Shown: positions 1-12,200 of the stretch, piece after piece
Layout: the number at the start of each line of letters is the position of its first letter
How positions within the stretch are numbered: position 1 is the stretch's first letter
Source of the DNA: Mycobacterium sp.
Lineage (GTDB): Bacteria; Actinomycetota; Actinomycetes; Mycobacteriales; Mycobacteriaceae
Assembly (NCBI GenBank): GCA_011620645.1
Contig: WOYS01000081.1
Location: 1 to 61,142, forward strand
Length of the DNA: 61,142 bases
Direction of reading: 5' to 3'
The notes under the pieces: generated by a model
Told to the model about the DNA's origin: nothing
The model's database searches: none
What the model saw: only the letters and a program-made list of their open reading frames with translations
Program-made: the position numbers and the translations under genes

Positions 1-80
1 CGTCCGTCCTGAGCACCGTCCGTCCTGAGCACCGTCCGTCCTGAGCACCGTCCGTCCTGACCTGCGTCCGTCCTGGTGAC
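1..80. repeat. 16-bp tandem repeat array upstream of embA
   Basis: Five consecutive 16-bp units start at 1, 17, 33, 49 and 65. The first three are identical (CGTCCGTCCTGAGCAC); the last two keep the first 11 bases and diverge after that. The array may extend left of the window. It lies where the embC-embA junction is expected; no end of embC can be read in 1-209. Function is unknown. No spacers are present, so this is not a CRISPR. Confidence 0.9.
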
Positions 81-209
81 GCCCGGCCAGAATCGCCTCG
101 ATCTTGCGCTGGAAACCGTCAACTATCTGGCCCACTGCGGCGGTGACATCCGGTTGGCAGCCCTAGAACGCGGGTCACGAGACGGTGCCAGGGGGCGCGT
201 CGCCTAACC

Positions 210-3200
210 TTGAGCCTCGTGCCAGTCAGGACCATCCGCCTCTTAGCCATCATCACGGGCCTCATCGGCTTCCTGCTCTGCGCACTCGTGCCGCTGCTGC
301 CGGTCAAGCAGTCCACCGCCGCGATCCAGTGGCCCCAGTCAGCCGGGGCCGACGGATTCGTCAGCGGTATCACAGCGCCGCTGGTCTCGGGCGCGCCCAG
401 GGCACTCGCGGTCACCATCCCGTGCAGCGCGGTCGCCACCCTGCCCGCCGAAGGGGGTCTGGTCTTCTCCACGATCCCGCCCGGCGGTATCGACTCCGGC
501 CGCAACGGGCTGTTCGTACTTGCCAACGCCGACGTCGTCTACGTCGCGTTCCGGGACACCGTCGCGACGGTCGCCCCGCGCGACGCCGTCGATTCCGGCG
601 CCTGCAGCGAACTTCGCATCTGGGCCGATATCGGCGCCGTCGGCGCGGATTTCGTCGGCATCCCCGGCGCGACCGGAACCCTGGGCCTGGACAAGCGTCC
701 GCAGGTGGCAGGCATCTTCACCGATCTCAAGGTTGCACCGGACTCCGGGCTGAGCGCCCACATCGACGTCGACACCCGGTTCATCACCACACCGACGGCG
801 CTGAAGACCGCCATGATGGTGCTCGGGGTGGCCGGTGCGTTGGCCTCGGCCATCGCGCTGGCACTCCTGGACCGCGCCGCGGGCCGACGACCACCCGGCG
901 GTCGGCGCCGGCGGGTCGGCCCGGCGACCTGGCTGGCCGACACCGGTGTCATCGCCGGGCTGCTGGCGTGGCACATCGTCGGCCCGCAGTCCTCCGATGA
1001 CGGCTACAACCTGACCATCGCCAGGGTGTCCGGCGAGGCCGGCTACATCGCCAACTACTACCGCTACTTCGGTGCGTCCGAGGCACCGTTCGACTGGTAT
1101 CAGAGCGTGCTGGCGCACCTGGCCTCGATCAGCACCGCCGGTGTCTGGATGCGGCTGCCCGCCACCGCCGCGGCCATCGGCACCTGGTTGCTGGTCAGCC
1201 ATTTCGTGCTGCCCCGCCTCGGCAACCGGGTGGCCCGCAATCGGGCCGCGGTATGGACCGCTGGCGCGGTGTTCCTGGCCGCCTGGCTGCCGTTCAACAA
1301 CGGGCTGCGGCCCGAACCGCTGATCGCCTTCGGTGTGGTCCTCATCTGGGTGCTCGTGGAGATGACGGTGGCAAGGCGCATCCTGTGGCCCACCGCGGTC
1401 GCGATCGTCGTCGTGGTGTTCTGTGTGACGCTGGCACCGCAGGGCCTGATCGCGCTCGCCCCGTTGCTCGTCGGTGCCCGGGCGATCACCCGGGTGATCG
1501 CCGAACGCCGCCCCGCCCAGGGCCTGGCCGCCCAACTGGCCCCACTGCTGGCATCGGCCGCGCTGATCTTCGTGGTCGTGTTCCGCGACCAGACGCTGGC
1601 CACGGTCGCCGAATCCGCGCGCATCAAGTACGCGGTGGGCCCGACGATCCCCTGGTACCAGGAGTTCCTGCGCTACTACTTCCTGACCGTCGAGGACAGC
1701 GTGGACGGCTCGCTGACCCGACGGTTCGCGATCCTGATCCTGCTGCTGTGCCTGTTCGGCCTGTTGACGGTGCTGCTGCGCCGCGGCACCGTGCCCGGTG
1801 CGGTCAACGGCCCGGTGTGGCGGCTGATCGGCAGCACCGGGATCGGCCTGCTGCTGCTGACGTTCACCCCGACGAAATGGGCAGTCCAGTTCGGTGCGTT
1901 CGCCGGCCTGGCCGGTGCGCTGGGCGGCGTCACCGCATTCGCACTGGCCCGGGTCGGGCTGCACAGTCGCCGCAACCTGACGCTGTACGTGACGGCGCTG
2001 CTGTTCGTGCTGGCGTGGTCCACCTCGGGTCTCAACGGCTGGTTCTACATCGGCAATTACGGTGTGCCGTGGTTCGACAAGCAGCCCGTCATCGTCGGAT
2101 TCCCGGTCACCACGATCTTCCTGGTGCTGGCGATCGCCGGCGGCCTGCTGACCGCCTGGCTGCACTTCCGCATCGATTACGCCGGCCACACCGAGGTCGC
2201 CGACACCGGCCGCAACCGCGCGCTGGCGTCGACCCCGCTGCTGGTGGTCGCCGTCATCATGGTCGTGCTGGAGCTGGGCTCGATGCTCAAGGCCACCGCA
2301 ACCCGGTACCCCGTCTACACGACCGGTTCGGCCAACCTGGCTGCGCTGCGGTCCGGCCTTTCTGCGAACAGCTGTGCCATGGCCGACGACGTCCTGGTCG
2401 AGGCCGATACGAATGCCGGCCTGCTGCGACCCGTTCCGGGCCAGCGTTTCGGCGAGTACGGCCCGCTGGGCGGTGCGAACCCGGTGGGCTTCACTCCCAA
2501 CGGTGTCAGCGACACCCTGGAGCCACCCGAACCGGTGGCCGCCAACCCGGGCACCCCCGACTCCGACGGTCCGGTCGACAAGCCCAATGTCGGCGTCGGT
2601 TACGCCGCGGGCACCGGCGGCGGTTACGGACCCGAGGGCGTCAACGGATCCCGCGTGTTCCTGCCGTTCGGGCTCGATCCCGAACGCACGCCGGTGATGG
2701 GCAGTTTCGACGAGAACACCGTCGCCGCCAAGGCCACCTCGGCCTGGTACGAGTTGCCGCCCCGCACCCCGGACCGCCCACTGGTCACCGTCGCCGCGGT
2801 GGGTGCGATCTGGTACTACGAGGAGGACGGTTCGTTCAACTACGGCCAGTCGCTGAAGCTGCAGTGGGGCGTGCACCGCCCCGACGGCAGCTATCAGGCG
2901 CTCACCGAGGTGCGGCCGATCGACACCTTCGCCCAGAAGGCCTGGCGTAACCTGCGCTTCCCCTTGGCTTCCGCGCCGCCAGAGGCCAATGTGGCCCGCA
3001 TCGTCGCCGACGATCCGAACCTCTCCGACGATCAGTGGTTCGGGTTCACCCCGCCGCGGGTGCCGGTGATGCAGACCGCACAGGAATACCTCGGATCGCA
3101 GACACCGGTCCTGATGGACATCGCGACCGCATCCAACTTCCCCTGCCAGCGGCCGTTCGCCGAGCACCTGGGCGTGGCTGAACTGCCCGAATACCGGATC

Positions 3201-3464
3201 ATCCCGAACTTCAAGCAGATGGTCGCCTCGTCGAACCAGTGGCAGTCCGCCGAGGACGGTGGCCCGTTCCTGTTCATCCAGGCACTCCTGCGCACCGCGA
3301 CGATCCCCACCTATCTGCGCGACGACTGGTATCGCGATTGGGGCTCGATCGAGAGCTATCTGCGGGTGGTCCCGCGCGACGAAGCGCCAGATGCCGTCAT
3401 CGAGGAAGGGACGACCAACGTGTTCGGCTGGAGTCGCGGCGGACCGATTAGGGCCCTGCCGTGA
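210..3464 (+). CDS. embA: Arabinosyltransferase EmbA
   Basis: Integral membrane GT-C arabinosyltransferase (1084 aa; Mtb EmbA about 1094). With EmbB it adds arabinofuranose from decaprenyl-phospho-arabinose to arabinogalactan on the outer face of the membrane. Seen: one N-terminal membrane helix (about residues 8-30), a periplasmic domain, the catalytic Asp pair D263-D264 in SSDDGY, many membrane helices to about residue 700, and a C-terminal soluble carbohydrate-binding region ending GPIRALP as in other EmbA proteins. The start is TTG 210, with an AGGGGG stretch about 15 bases upstream; GTG 219 in the same frame is possible. The stop overlaps the embB start by 4 nt (GTGA), so the two are probably translationally coupled. 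Confidence 0.97.
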   Translation: MSLVPVRTIRLLAIITGLIGFLLCALVPLLPVKQSTAAIQWPQSAGADGFVSGITAPLVSGAPRALAVTIPCSAVATLPAEGGLVFSTIPPGGIDSGRNGLFVLANADVVYVAFRDTVATVAPRDAVDSGACSELRIWADIGAVGADFVGIPGATGTLGLDKRPQVAGIFTDLKVAPDSGLSAHIDVDTRFITTPTALKTAMMVLGVAGALASAIALALLDRAAGRRPPGGRRRRVGPATWLADTGVIAGLLAWHIVGPQSSDDGYNLTIARVSGEAGYIANYYRYFGASEAPFDWYQSVLAHLASISTAGVWMRLPATAAAIGTWLLVSHFVLPRLGNRVARNRAAVWTAGAVFLAAWLPFNNGLRPEPLIAFGVVLIWVLVEMTVARRILWPTAVAIVVVVFCVTLAPQGLIALAPLLVGARAITRVIAERRPAQGLAAQLAPLLASAALIFVVVFRDQTLATVAESARIKYAVGPTIPWYQEFLRYYFLTVEDSVDGSLTRRFAILILLLCLFGLLTVLLRRGTVPGAVNGPVWRLIGSTGIGLLLLTFTPTKWAVQFGAFAGLAGALGGVTAFALARVGLHSRRNLTLYVTALLFVLAWSTSGLNGWFYIGNYGVPWFDKQPVIVGFPVTTIFLVLAIAGGLLTAWLHFRIDYAGHTEVADTGRNRALASTPLLVVAVIMVVLELGSMLKATATRYPVYTTGSANLAALRSGLSANSCAMADDVLVEADTNAGLLRPVPGQRFGEYGPLGGANPVGFTPNGVSDTLEPPEPVAANPGTPDSDGPVDKPNVGVGYAAGTGGGYGPEGVNGSRVFLPFGLDPERTPVMGSFDENTVAAKATSAWYELPPRTPDRPLVTVAAVGAIWYYEEDGSFNYGQSLKLQWGVHRPDGSYQALTEVRPIDTFAQKAWRNLRFPLASAPPEANVARIVADDPNLSDDQWFGFTPPRVPVMQTAQEYLGSQTPVLMDIATASNFPCQRPFAEHLGVAELPEYRIIPNFKQMVASSNQWQSAEDGGPFLFIQALLRTATIPTYLRDDWYRDWGSIESYLRVVPRDEAPDAVIEEGTTNVFGWSRGGPIRALP

Positions 3465-3512
3465 ACGAAGTGAACGGGAGCAATCAGACCCCTGCCGTGA
3501 ACGAAGTGAACG
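3454..3512 (+). repeat. In-frame direct repeat at the embA/embB junction
   Basis: A 23-bp sequence containing GTGAACGAAGTGAACG occurs at 3454-3476 and again at 3490-3512. The period is 36 bp (12 codons), so the frame is kept. The first copy carries the embA stop and the GTG at 3461; the second copy supplies an alternative GTG start at 3497. The result is a repetitive EmbB N-terminus (MNEVNG...VNEVNEVK). Confidence 0.9.
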
Positions 3513-6500
3513 AAGTGAAGATCGCGCGCTGGGTCGCCATGATCGCCGGCTTGATCGGTGTCGTGCTGGCCGTCGCCACGCCACTGCTGCCGGTCACCCA
3601 GACCACCGCAACACTGAACTGGCCGCAGGGGGGTCAACTCGCCAATGTCACCGCACCGCTGATCTCGCAGGCTCCGGTGTCCCTCACCGCGACGGTGCCG
3701 TGCTCGGTGATCCGCGATATGCCCGCCGGCGGCGGCCTTGTCATGGGAACCGCGCCCGCCGAAGGGCGCGGCGCGGCGCTCAACGCGATGCTGGTCAACG
3801 TCACCGAAGATCGCGTCGACGTGATCGTGCGCAATGTCGTGGTCGCCAGCGTCGAACGGGACAGGGTCACCGGCTCACCGAGTTGTTCGCGCATAGACAT
3901 CACCTCCGATCACGACGGCACCTACGCCGAATTCGTCGGGCTCACCAGGGACGACGGATCGCCGCAGCGCACCGGCTTCCCCGACCCGAACCTGCGACCA
4001 GCGATCGTCGGCGTGTTCACCGACCTGACCGGGCCTGCCCCACAAGGGTTGTCACTGTCGGCGGACATCGACACCCGCTTCACCACGCACCCGGCGGCGC
4101 TGAAGCTCGCGGCGATCGTGCTGGCGATCATCTCAACCGTCATCGCCCTGCTGGCATTGTGGCGTCTCGACCGTCTCGACGGCCGGCGCATGCACCGGCT
4201 GATTCCCACCCGATGGAAGACCGCGACCCCGGTCGACGGGGTCGTGGTCGGTGGATTCGCGCTCTGGTACGTCATCGGCGCCAACTCCTCGGACGACGGC
4301 TACATCCTGCAAATGGCCCGGGTCGCCGACCACGGCGGCTATATGGCCAACTACTTCCGCTGGTTCGGCAGTCCGGAGGACCCGTTCGGCTGGTACTACA
4401 ACGTGCTGGCCCTGATGACCCGGGCAAGCGACGCCAGCATCTGGATCCGGTTGCCGGACCTCATCTGTGCGCTGGTGTGCTGGCTGCTGCTGTCCCGTGA
4501 GGTACTGCCGCGACTGGGACCCGCGGTGATCGCCAGCCGGCCGGCCCTGTGGGCCGCCGGGCTGGTGCTGCTGGGTGCGTGGATGCCGTTCAACAACGGA
4601 CTGCGCCCCGAAGGCCAGATCGCCACCGGCGCGCTGATCACCTATGTGCTGATCGAGCGGGCCATCAGTTCCGGCCGGTTGACTCCCGCAGCGCTGGCGA
4701 TCATCACGGCGGCATTCACCCTCGGCATCCAGCCCACCGGCCTGATCGCGGTGGCGGCGCTGGTGGCCGGCGGGCGGCCCGTGCTACGCATCGTGATGCG
4801 GCGGCGCGCCACGGTGGGTGCACTGGCACTGCTGGCGCCCATGCTGGCCGCGGGCACCGTCATCCTGACGGTGGTGTTCGCCGACCAGACGTTGGCAACA
4901 GTGCTGGAGGCCACCAGGATTCGCACCGCGATCGGGCCCAGCCAGCAATGGTATACCGAGAACCTGCGCTATTACTACCTGGTCCTGCCGACCACCGACG
5001 CCGCGATCATGCGGCGGTTCGCGTTCCTGTTCACCGCGATGGCACTGTTCCCGTCGCTGTTCCTGATGTTGCGCCGCAAGCGGATTCCCGGCGTGGCCCG
5101 AGGCCCGGTCTGGCGGCTGATGGGCATCATCTTCGCGACCATCTTCTTCCTGATGTTCACCCCCACCAAGTGGATCCACCACTTCGGCCTGTTCGCCGCG
5201 GTGGGCGCCGCAATGGCCGCACTCGCCACGGTGCTGGTGTCCAAGGTGATGCTGCGCTCGGCACGCAACCGGATGGCATTCCTGTCGCTGGTGCTGTTCG
5301 TGCTGGCGTTGTGCTTCGCATCGACGAACGGCTGGTGGTACGTCTCGAACTTCGGTGTGCCGTTCAACAATTCGGTACCGAAGATCGGCGGCGTCTCGAT
5401 CAGCACGATGTTCTTCGCGCTGTTCGCGATCGCCGCGGTGTGGGCGTTCTGGCTGCATGTTTCGCAGCGCGAGGACTCCCGACTGGTCGACAGGCTGACC
5501 GCCTATCCGATCCCGCTGGCAGCGGCCTTCATGGTGCTGGTGTCGATGGCCTCGATGGTGATCGGCGTGGTGCGCCAGTACCCGACCTACTCCAACGGGT
5601 GGGCGAATGTCCGCGCGTTGGTCGGCGGTTGCGGTATGGCCGATGACGTGCTGGTGGAACCCGATTCCAACGTGGGCTTCCTGCGTGCGCTACCGGGCGA
5701 CTATGGGCCCCTTGGCCCGCTGGGCGGCGCCGGAGCGGCCGGCTTCTCCCCCAACGGGGTGCCGGACCGGATCGTCGCCGAGGCGATCCGGCAGAACAAT
5801 CCGAAGCCAGGCACCGACTACGACTGGAGCCGGCCGATCAGGCTGGCCCGGCCCGGCATCAATGGATCGCGGGTGCCGCTGCCATACGGTCTGAACCCCG
5901 CGCAGGTACCGGTGGTCGGCACGTTTTCGACTGTGGCACAACAGGAGAGCCGATTGGCCTCGGCCTGGTACGAGCTGCCGGCCGCCGATGACGCGCACCC
6001 GTTGGTCACCATCACCGCGGCCGGGACGATCGCCGGAGTGAGTGTGGCCAAGGCTCAGACCTCCGGTCAGACCGTCGAGCTGGAGTACGCGCGGCCGGGC
6101 CCCGACGGGGCACCTGTGCCCGCAGGCCGGGTCACACCGTTCGACGTGGGGCCGACGCCGTCATGGCGCAATCTGCGCTACCCCCGCGCCGAGATTCCTT
6201 CCGATGCAACGACCGTGCGGGTAATCGCCGAGGATCTGTCGCTGAGCCAAGGCGATTGGATCGCGGTGACACCGCCACGGGTGCCGGAGGTCCGCTCGGT
6301 GCAGGAGTACATCGGCTCCGAGCAGCCGGTTCTGATGGACTGGGCGGTCGGGCTGGCGTTCCCGTGCCAGCGACCCATGCTGCACGCCAACGGGGTGACC
6401 GAGGTGCCGAAGTACCGGATCTCACCGGACTACAACGCGAAGCTGCAGAGCACCGACACCTGGCAGAACGGCCTCGAGGGCGGCCTGCTGGGCGTCACCG

Positions 6501-6676
6501 ACCTGCTACTGCGGGCCTCGGTGATGTCGACCTACCTGTCGAAGGACTGGGGTCAGGACTGGGGATCTCTGCGCCGCTTCGACACCATCGTCGATGCCGA
6601 GCCTGCGACCATCGATCTCGGCACATCGACGCACTCCGGGCTGTACTCGCCGGGAGAGATCCGCATCGGCCCGTAG
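3461..6676 (+). CDS. embB: Arabinosyltransferase EmbB (ethambutol target)
   Basis: GT-C arabinosyltransferase (1071 aa; Mtb EmbB 1098) that forms the EmbA-EmbB heterodimer building the branched arabinan terminus. Seen: an N-terminal helix, the [10 protein letters not shown] motif with catalytic-type D278-D279, and Met285, which aligns with Mtb Met306, the main ethambutol-resistance position. The ancestral Met is therefore kept. Multiple membrane helices are followed by a C-terminal carbohydrate-binding domain ending PGEIRIGP. The start is GTG 3461, overlapping the embA stop; GTG 3497 is an alternative created by the in-frame repeat. The gene ends 15 bp before the convergent RDD gene. Confidence 0.97.
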   Translation: MNEVNGSNQTPAVNEVNEVKIARWVAMIAGLIGVVLAVATPLLPVTQTTATLNWPQGGQLANVTAPLISQAPVSLTATVPCSVIRDMPAGGGLVMGTAPAEGRGAALNAMLVNVTEDRVDVIVRNVVVASVERDRVTGSPSCSRIDITSDHDGTYAEFVGLTRDDGSPQRTGFPDPNLRPAIVGVFTDLTGPAPQGLSLSADIDTRFTTHPAALKLAAIVLAIISTVIALLALWRLDRLDGRRMHRLIPTRWKTATPVDGVVVGGFALWYVIGANSSDDGYILQMARVADHGGYMANYFRWFGSPEDPFGWYYNVLALMTRASDASIWIRLPDLICALVCWLLLSREVLPRLGPAVIASRPALWAAGLVLLGAWMPFNNGLRPEGQIATGALITYVLIERAISSGRLTPAALAIITAAFTLGIQPTGLIAVAALVAGGRPVLRIVMRRRATVGALALLAPMLAAGTVILTVVFADQTLATVLEATRIRTAIGPSQQWYTENLRYYYLVLPTTDAAIMRRFAFLFTAMALFPSLFLMLRRKRIPGVARGPVWRLMGIIFATIFFLMFTPTKWIHHFGLFAAVGAAMAALATVLVSKVMLRSARNRMAFLSLVLFVLALCFASTNGWWYVSNFGVPFNNSVPKIGGVSISTMFFALFAIAAVWAFWLHVSQREDSRLVDRLTAYPIPLAAAFMVLVSMASMVIGVVRQYPTYSNGWANVRALVGGCGMADDVLVEPDSNVGFLRALPGDYGPLGPLGGAGAAGFSPNGVPDRIVAEAIRQNNPKPGTDYDWSRPIRLARPGINGSRVPLPYGLNPAQVPVVGTFSTVAQQESRLASAWYELPAADDAHPLVTITAAGTIAGVSVAKAQTSGQTVELEYARPGPDGAPVPAGRVTPFDVGPTPSWRNLRYPRAEIPSDATTVRVIAEDLSLSQGDWIAVTPPRVPEVRSVQEYIGSEQPVLMDWAVGLAFPCQRPMLHANGVTEVPKYRISPDYNAKLQSTDTWQNGLEGGLLGVTDLLLRASVMSTYLSKDWGQDWGSLRRFDTIVDAEPATIDLGTSTHSGLYSPGEIRIGP

Positions 6677-6691
6677 TGATCTGGACGCGAT

Positions 6692-7159
6692 CTAGGGTCT
6701 GGCGTAGACGACCCTGCTGCCGAGCACGACGTCCTGCAGCGACCGCCGTCGCGCATCGACGGCCACCCACAGCAGCCCGACCGGGAACAGCACGCAGGTC
6801 GCGGCGCGGATGAGGGCGATCACCGGTGGCAGCCGTCCGCCGCGCCGGCCCGTCACCCGCAATCCCATGGCGACCGCGCCGACGGTACAGCCCGAAACCG
6901 CCCAGCAGGCCGTCAGGTAGAACACCGCGACACCGAACATGACCGCGGTGGAGAAGACGGCGTTGAGGGTCGGGAAGCTGAACGAGGACGGATTGAACAT
7001 CAACCGGGTCAGGATGAGGCCGACGTAGAGTGCGCTGAGCACCACACCCACGAACAGCAGATCGATTACGGCGGCGACCGAGCGGCTGACGATGCCCGCT
7101 GAGCGAGGCTTGCCGAGCGAACCATCCGGCCCCGAGCGAGGCTTGCCGGGGGTTGTCAC
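6692..7159 (-). CDS. RDD-family membrane protein
   Basis: A 155-aa membrane protein with about three hydrophobic segments (near residues 27-48, 64-88 and 112-130). It has the R-x-x-A-x-x-I-D signature of RDD proteins near the first segment (SRSVAAVIDLL) and a late LRVTGRRGGR loop. The substrate of this family is mostly unknown; some members are linked to transport. The N-terminus contains two copies of GKPRS from a 14-bp repeat spaced 33 bp apart (7101-7114 and 7134-7147, given on the plus strand). The start ATG overlaps the stop of the upstream gene by 4 nt, so the two form a pair. Convergent with embB. Confidence 0.85.
   Translation of the reverse strand: MTTPGKPRSGPDGSLGKPRSAGIVSRSVAAVIDLLFVGVVLSALYVGLILTRLMFNPSSFSFPTLNAVFSTAVMFGVAVFYLTACWAVSGCTVGAVAMGLRVTGRRGGRLPPVIALIRAATCVLFPVGLLWVAVDARRRSLQDVVLGSRVVYARP
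7101..7147. repeat. In-frame 14-bp direct repeat in the RDD gene start
   Basis: GAGCGAGGCTTGCC occurs at 7101-7114 and at 7134-7147. The period is 33 bp, which keeps the reading frame and duplicates the peptide GKPRS at the RDD protein N-terminus. The base pattern resembles the repeats at the embB start and at 36459. Confidence 0.8.
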
Positions 7160-7569
7160 TCCCGGCCCTGTTCGCGACGCAGCATGCGGTCGACGAATCC
7201 GGAGACGATGTCGTCGGCGCGCTCACCCTGGCTGCGGACATCGGTCATCACCTCGGCGGTGACCGAATCCGTGGACTGCCTGATGATCGCGGGCAGATCG
7301 ATACCGTCAACGATGTCATTGGCCAGGCCGACCAGATCGATGCGCCGGCGGACTATCTGATCGAGGTCGAGTTCGTCGAGCACGATGTCGATGGCGGATG
7401 CCAGCGCCTTCTCACCGCGGGCGGACAGCTCGACCCGACTGCGATGCAACCAGGAACCGATGACGGGCACTCGCTCCGCGCCGCGGTAGATCACCGCAGC
7501 ACCGTCCAGTGCCGTCACCGCGGCACCCACGGCGATGTTCACCGCCGGGTGTTTCGCCTGCTCGGACAC
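7156..7569 (-). CDS. Conserved hypothetical protein upstream of the RDD gene
   Basis: A 137-aa soluble, acidic, probably helical protein with no signal peptide. A short moderately hydrophobic N-terminal stretch (VNIAVGAAVTALDGAAVIY) precedes a polar region rich in Asp, Arg and Val (DELDLDQIVRRRIDLVGLAND). I do not recognise a catalytic motif. The 4-nt overlap with the RDD gene implies a two-gene operon, so a role with that membrane protein is the simplest inference. It sits between embB and accD4, where Mtb carries other genes. Confidence 0.75.
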   Translation of the reverse strand: MSEQAKHPAVNIAVGAAVTALDGAAVIYRGAERVPVIGSWLHRSRVELSARGEKALASAIDIVLDELDLDQIVRRRIDLVGLANDIVDGIDLPAIIRQSTDSVTAEVMTDVRSQGERADDIVSGFVDRMLRREQGRE

Positions 7570-7642
7570 TGTTGCATCTTAGTCGGCGGTGTCTACTGCA
7601 CGTGCCGTCTACCGTCCTCGTAGGAACCGGTACGGGCGGTGA

Positions 7643-9214
7643 TTACAGCGGTGTCAGTCCGTGCTTACGCAGGTTGCGCTGAATCTGCTTGTCGCGCAGT
7701 AGCCTCAGCGATTTCCGGATCAGCAGCCGGGTCTGATGCGGTTCGATGACACCGTCGATATAACCGCGTTCGGCCGCGATCCAGGGCGTTGCCAGGTTGG
7801 CGTTGTAGCCCTCGATGAAGTCGGCACGAATCTTCTGCACCTCGGGGGCGGTCGGATCGGGGAAGCGCTTCACCAGCAGCTGTGCCGCCCCTTCGGCGCC
7901 GATCACCGCGATGCGCGCCGTCGGCCAGGCGTAGTTCAAGTCCGCTGACAGCTGTTTGGAACCCATCACCGCATACCCGCCGCCGTACGCCTTACGCACG
8001 ACAATCGTCACCTTTGGCACGTCGGCCTCCACGATGGCGTTGAAGAACCGGCCGCCGCGTTTGATGACGCCGCCCTTCTCCTCCTCGACACCGGGCATGG
8101 CGCCGGGTGTGTCGACGACGAACACCAGTGGCAGGTTGAACGAGTCGCAGAACCGGATGAAGCCGGCCGCCTTGTCCGAGGCCTCGTGACCGACTGCGCC
8201 CGACATGTGCATCGGCTGGTTGGCGATGACACCGACGGGATGGCCGTCGACTCGCGCGAACGCGGTGATCATCGACGGGCTGCGCTGGTCACCGATCTCG
8301 AACACGTCACCGTCATCGAAGATCCGAAGCAGGATCTCCTGCATGTCGTAGGCCTGGTTATCCGAATCCGGCACGATCGAGTCGAGTTCGAGATCAGAGG
8401 GGGTGATGTCGGGCTCCAGACCCGGGTTTACGATCGGCGCGTCATCAAAGTGGTTGGCGGGCAGGAAGCTCAGGTAGTCACGCACATACTGGTACGCATC
8501 GGCCTCGGACTCGACGACCTTGTGGATATTGCCGCGCTGCGCCTGCACATCGGCGCCGCCCAACTCGTCGAAGGTCACATCCTCACCGGTGACGTCCTTG
8601 ATGACATCGGGACCGGTGATGAACATGTAGCCCTGATCGCGCACCGCGACCACCAGGTCAGTCTGGATCGGCGAGTACACCGCGCCACCTGCGCATTTAC
8701 CGAAGATCAGCGAGATCTCCGGAACCAGGCCGCGCAGCATCTCGTGGCGGCGACCCAATTCGGCGTACCAGGCCAGCGAGGTCGCGGTGTCCTGGATGCG
8801 GGCGCCCGCGGAGTCGTTGATGCCGATGATCGGGCAACCGACCATGGCCACCCACTCCATCAACTTGGCGACCTTACGGCCGAACATCTCACCGACCGAG
8901 CCCTGGAACACGGTCTGGTCATGGCTGAACACACCGACCGGCCGACCGTCGATGGTGCCGTGACCAGTCACCACGCCGTCGCCGAAGAATGCGTTCGGGT
9001 CGCCTGGGGTGCGGGCCAGCGCGCCGATCTCGAGGAAGCTGCCCGGGTCGAGCAGCGCATAGATGCGGGCGCGCGCACTCGGGATGCCCCGCTTGTCCCG
9101 CTTGGCCCTGGCCTTCTCATCGCCCGGATCCTTTGCCAGTTCCAGCTTCTCGCGGAGTTCGGCGAGCTTCTCGGCGCTGGTGACCGTCTTGGCGACAACT
9201 GGGGTTTCCGTCAC
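7643..9214 (-). CDS. accD4: Long-chain acyl-CoA carboxylase beta subunit AccD4
   Basis: Carboxyltransferase subunit (523 aa, the family length). With the biotinylated AccA3 subunit it carboxylates the C24-C26 fatty acyl chain to give the alpha-branch substrate that Pks13 condenses. Seen: the two crotonase-like halves of acyl-CoA carboxylases, with oxyanion-forming Gly-rich segments ([10 protein letters not shown] around the middle of the first half and [14 protein letters not shown] in the second). The start is GTG 9214 and overlaps the pks13 stop by 4 nt (GTGA), so it is coupled to pks13 and is the last gene of the fadD32-pks13-accD4 operon. Confidence 0.96.
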   Translation of the reverse strand: MTETPVVAKTVTSAEKLAELREKLELAKDPGDEKARAKRDKRGIPSARARIYALLDPGSFLEIGALARTPGDPNAFFGDGVVTGHGTIDGRPVGVFSHDQTVFQGSVGEMFGRKVAKLMEWVAMVGCPIIGINDSAGARIQDTATSLAWYAELGRRHEMLRGLVPEISLIFGKCAGGAVYSPIQTDLVVAVRDQGYMFITGPDVIKDVTGEDVTFDELGGADVQAQRGNIHKVVESEADAYQYVRDYLSFLPANHFDDAPIVNPGLEPDITPSDLELDSIVPDSDNQAYDMQEILLRIFDDGDVFEIGDQRSPSMITAFARVDGHPVGVIANQPMHMSGAVGHEASDKAAGFIRFCDSFNLPLVFVVDTPGAMPGVEEEKGGVIKRGGRFFNAIVEADVPKVTIVVRKAYGGGYAVMGSKQLSADLNYAWPTARIAVIGAEGAAQLLVKRFPDPTAPEVQKIRADFIEGYNANLATPWIAAERGYIDGVIEPHQTRLLIRKSLRLLRDKQIQRNLRKHGLTPL

Positions 9215-12200
9215 TTCGCGTCCTTCTCTTCGCCGGACTGTTCGGCTTCGATGCGGTTGATGGCCTCGCTCATATGGGCGCCGACCTTGGCGATGATCGG
9301 CTCGTCGATGGCCTGGATGTGCTCACCGCCGATCGGTACCACCTCCAACTCGGAGGCGAAATCGCCCCAGCCGCCGTCGGGCTGACGGGTGGCATACGCC
9401 GGCTCGAAGATGATCGCGTCATCGTGGTAGCGGTCGGCCATGTAGAGCGTGACATGCCCGTCGTAGGGCTGGATTTCGATGGTGTCCAACGCCCGGTTGT
9501 CCAGATACGAGGTGCGCTGGTGCTCGACGATGCCGCCGGGAATCTCCACACCGCTCTGGGAGACGATGTCCAGCACGAACTTCACCTGCCCCTCGTCGTC
9601 GAGCTTCTCCAGTTCCTCGTAAGGGATCTCGGGGACCTCGACATTGAAGGTGCGCTCGGCGAACCGCGCGTAGCGGTCCCAGCGTGCGCGCATCCCGGCC
9701 TGGGTCTTGTCGATCGGCACACCCGGACGCACACAGTCGATCAGGCCGACGAAGCGCACATCGGCGCCGGCCTGCTTGAGGCCGATGGCGCAGGCGTAAG
9801 CCAGCGCACCGCCCAGCGACCAGCCCGCCAGCAGGAATGGGCCCTTGTGCATCTCCAACAGCTTGGGCACGTACTCGGCGGCGCGCTCCTCGATGGAGCC
9901 CTCGACCCGTTCGATGCCGTACACCGGGATGTCGGCGGGCAGCCGCTTGATCAACGGTTCGTAGACCACCGTGGAACCACCGGCCGGATGGAAGACAAAC
10001 AGAGGTACACCGGCTCCACCCTCGGGCGCGGCGCGCAGGACGCGGACGAATCCGTCAACCACGCCGTCCTCGAGCTGGTTGCGGACGCAGGTGGCCAGTT
10101 CCTCGATGTTCTTGGCCGATGTCACGTTCTCGACGGTGATCTCGCCCTCGGCACGCTCGGACAGCCGGTCGGCCAGCTTCGCCGCGCTCTCGTCGTTCAG
10201 CGCGGGCAACTCGTTGAAGATGCCGCCGGGTGACTTACCGGTCACGATCGCCCAGGTGGCGAAGGTGACACGTTCGGCCGCATCACGCGGGGGCACGTCG
10301 GCGCCGAGCGCCTCGGTGACGGCCTCTTGGGTGAGCACCTTGGCGGCGGCCGCGGCGGCCGTCGCCTTTGCCGGGTCAGCGGCCGGTTTGGCCGGTCCGC
10401 TCGGATCCGTCGGCGGCGGCGGGATCTCGATGCTCGCCTGGGCAAGCCTGGCCTCCAGCTCGGCGACCGTGGTCGCTCCGCCCATCAACTCGGCCTGGGC
10501 GGCGGCGATCTCCTCGGCCGTCTGACCCTTCTGTGCCTCGGCCAGCTCGCCGACCTCGTCACGATGCTCGATCGCGTACTGGATCAGCTTCTCCACTGCG
10601 TACAGGTTGGCATCGCGCACCGCGGTCAGCTGAATCGGCGGCAGGTCGAAGTCGTACTCGACACGGTTCTTGATGCGCACCGCCATCAGCGAATCCAGGC
10701 CGAGCTCGATCAGCGGCACCTCCCACGGCAGATCTTCGGGCTCATAGCCCATGGCGCTGCCGACGATGGTGCCCAGCCGCTGGGACACCGGCTCACCGGT
10801 TTCCGGGGACCACTTGGCGAAGTTCGCACCGAGATTGGCGCCGGCGGTCAGGTTGTCCGCTTCGAACGCCGGTGTTTCGGCTTCCTCGACAACGGTGGGC
10901 GCCGTTCCAACCGAAACCGCGCGGGTGATCTCGGCGAGCGTACCCGCTCCGACGGCCGTGGGCAGCACGGTCTGCGCGCCACTGCGGGTGACGATGGCGT
11001 CGTAGACGAGCGTGAACGATTCGTCGATGCGTGCATGCACCTGCACGGCGGCCCCGCCGGGATGACGGGTCAGCGTGGTCACCAGGCGCGAGCCTTCTGC
11101 GGGCACCGCGCGCTGCTCCGACGCCGTCAACTGGGCATCCGGAAGTACCTGCTGGGCAGCCGCTTTCACCAAAGCGGCCAGATCGGCAGCACCCTCGGGT
11201 GCGTACTCCCAGACGTGGCGACCATCCGGGGTGGCCACATGGGTGCCCGGCATGAGCACCGAACTGTCGCCGGTGAACCGGGCGTCCAGCCAGTGCTGCT
11301 TGCGCTTGAACCGGGTGGGCGGGATGTCGGCGTAATCCAGTGCGCCGGCCAGCCCACGGGCACGCCGCGGGAACAGTGTGCGCGGGTCCAGATCGTGGCC
11401 GAACACGTACAGGTTGGCCATCGCGACCGTGATCGAATCGACCTCGTCCTGCTTGCGGGCCAGCGTCGCGATCAACTGCGCGTCGTGTAGGCCTGCCGAT
11501 GCGGTCGTCAGGCCGACCTGCATGAGCGCCACCGGATTGGGCGCCAGCTCCAGGAAGGTGGTGTGACCGTTGTCCACCGCATTGCGGATGCCGTGGGTGA
11601 AGTAGACGCTGTGCCGCAGCCCCTTCTTCCAGTAGTCCACATCGTGGATGGGGTCCGCGCCCGCGCGGATCAGCTGACCCTCGTGCACCGTCGAGTAGTA
11701 GGCGGTCTGCAGCGGTTTGGCGTCGATGCCCTGGATCTCGGCCGCGAGTTCGCCGAGCAGCGGATCCATCTGCTGGGTGTGGCTGGCGCCCTTGGTCTGG
11801 AACTTGCGGGCGAACTTCCCCTCGGATTCGGCGCGCGCGATGATCGCGTCGACCTGCTCCGGCGGGCCACCGATCACCGTCTGGGTGGGTGCGGCGTAGA
11901 CGCACACCTCCAGATCCGGGAAATCGCTGAAGACGGTCTTGATCTCATCGGTCGAGTACTCGACCAGTGCCATCAACCGGATGTACTCACCGAACAGCAT
12001 CGCCTCGCCCTCACCCATCAGGTGGGCGCGCGAGCAGATGGTCCGGGTGGCGTCCTCCAGCGACAGGCCTCCGGAGAAGTACGCCGCGGCGGCCTCCCCG
12101 AGTGACTGTCCCACCAGCGCACCGGGTTTGGCGCCATGGGACTTGAGCAGCTCACCGAGCGCGATCTGGATGGCGAAGATCACCGTCTGGGTGGTCTCGA

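Noticed and set aside
1..80. Possible CRISPR array or IS end
   Set aside because: Tandem units of 16 bp without spacers; no transposase or inverted termini.
76..207. 43-codon frame before embA (GTG 76, reads QNRLDLALETVNYLAHCGG in part)
   Set aside because: Short, no clear ribosome site, starts within the repeat array and has no recognisable homology. I do not call it a gene.
339..3584. Very long minus-strand open frame opposite embA (over 1000 codons)
   Set aside because: Typical antisense shadow in high-GC DNA: Gln/Arg/Gly-rich, no homology, fully covered by embA on the plus strand.
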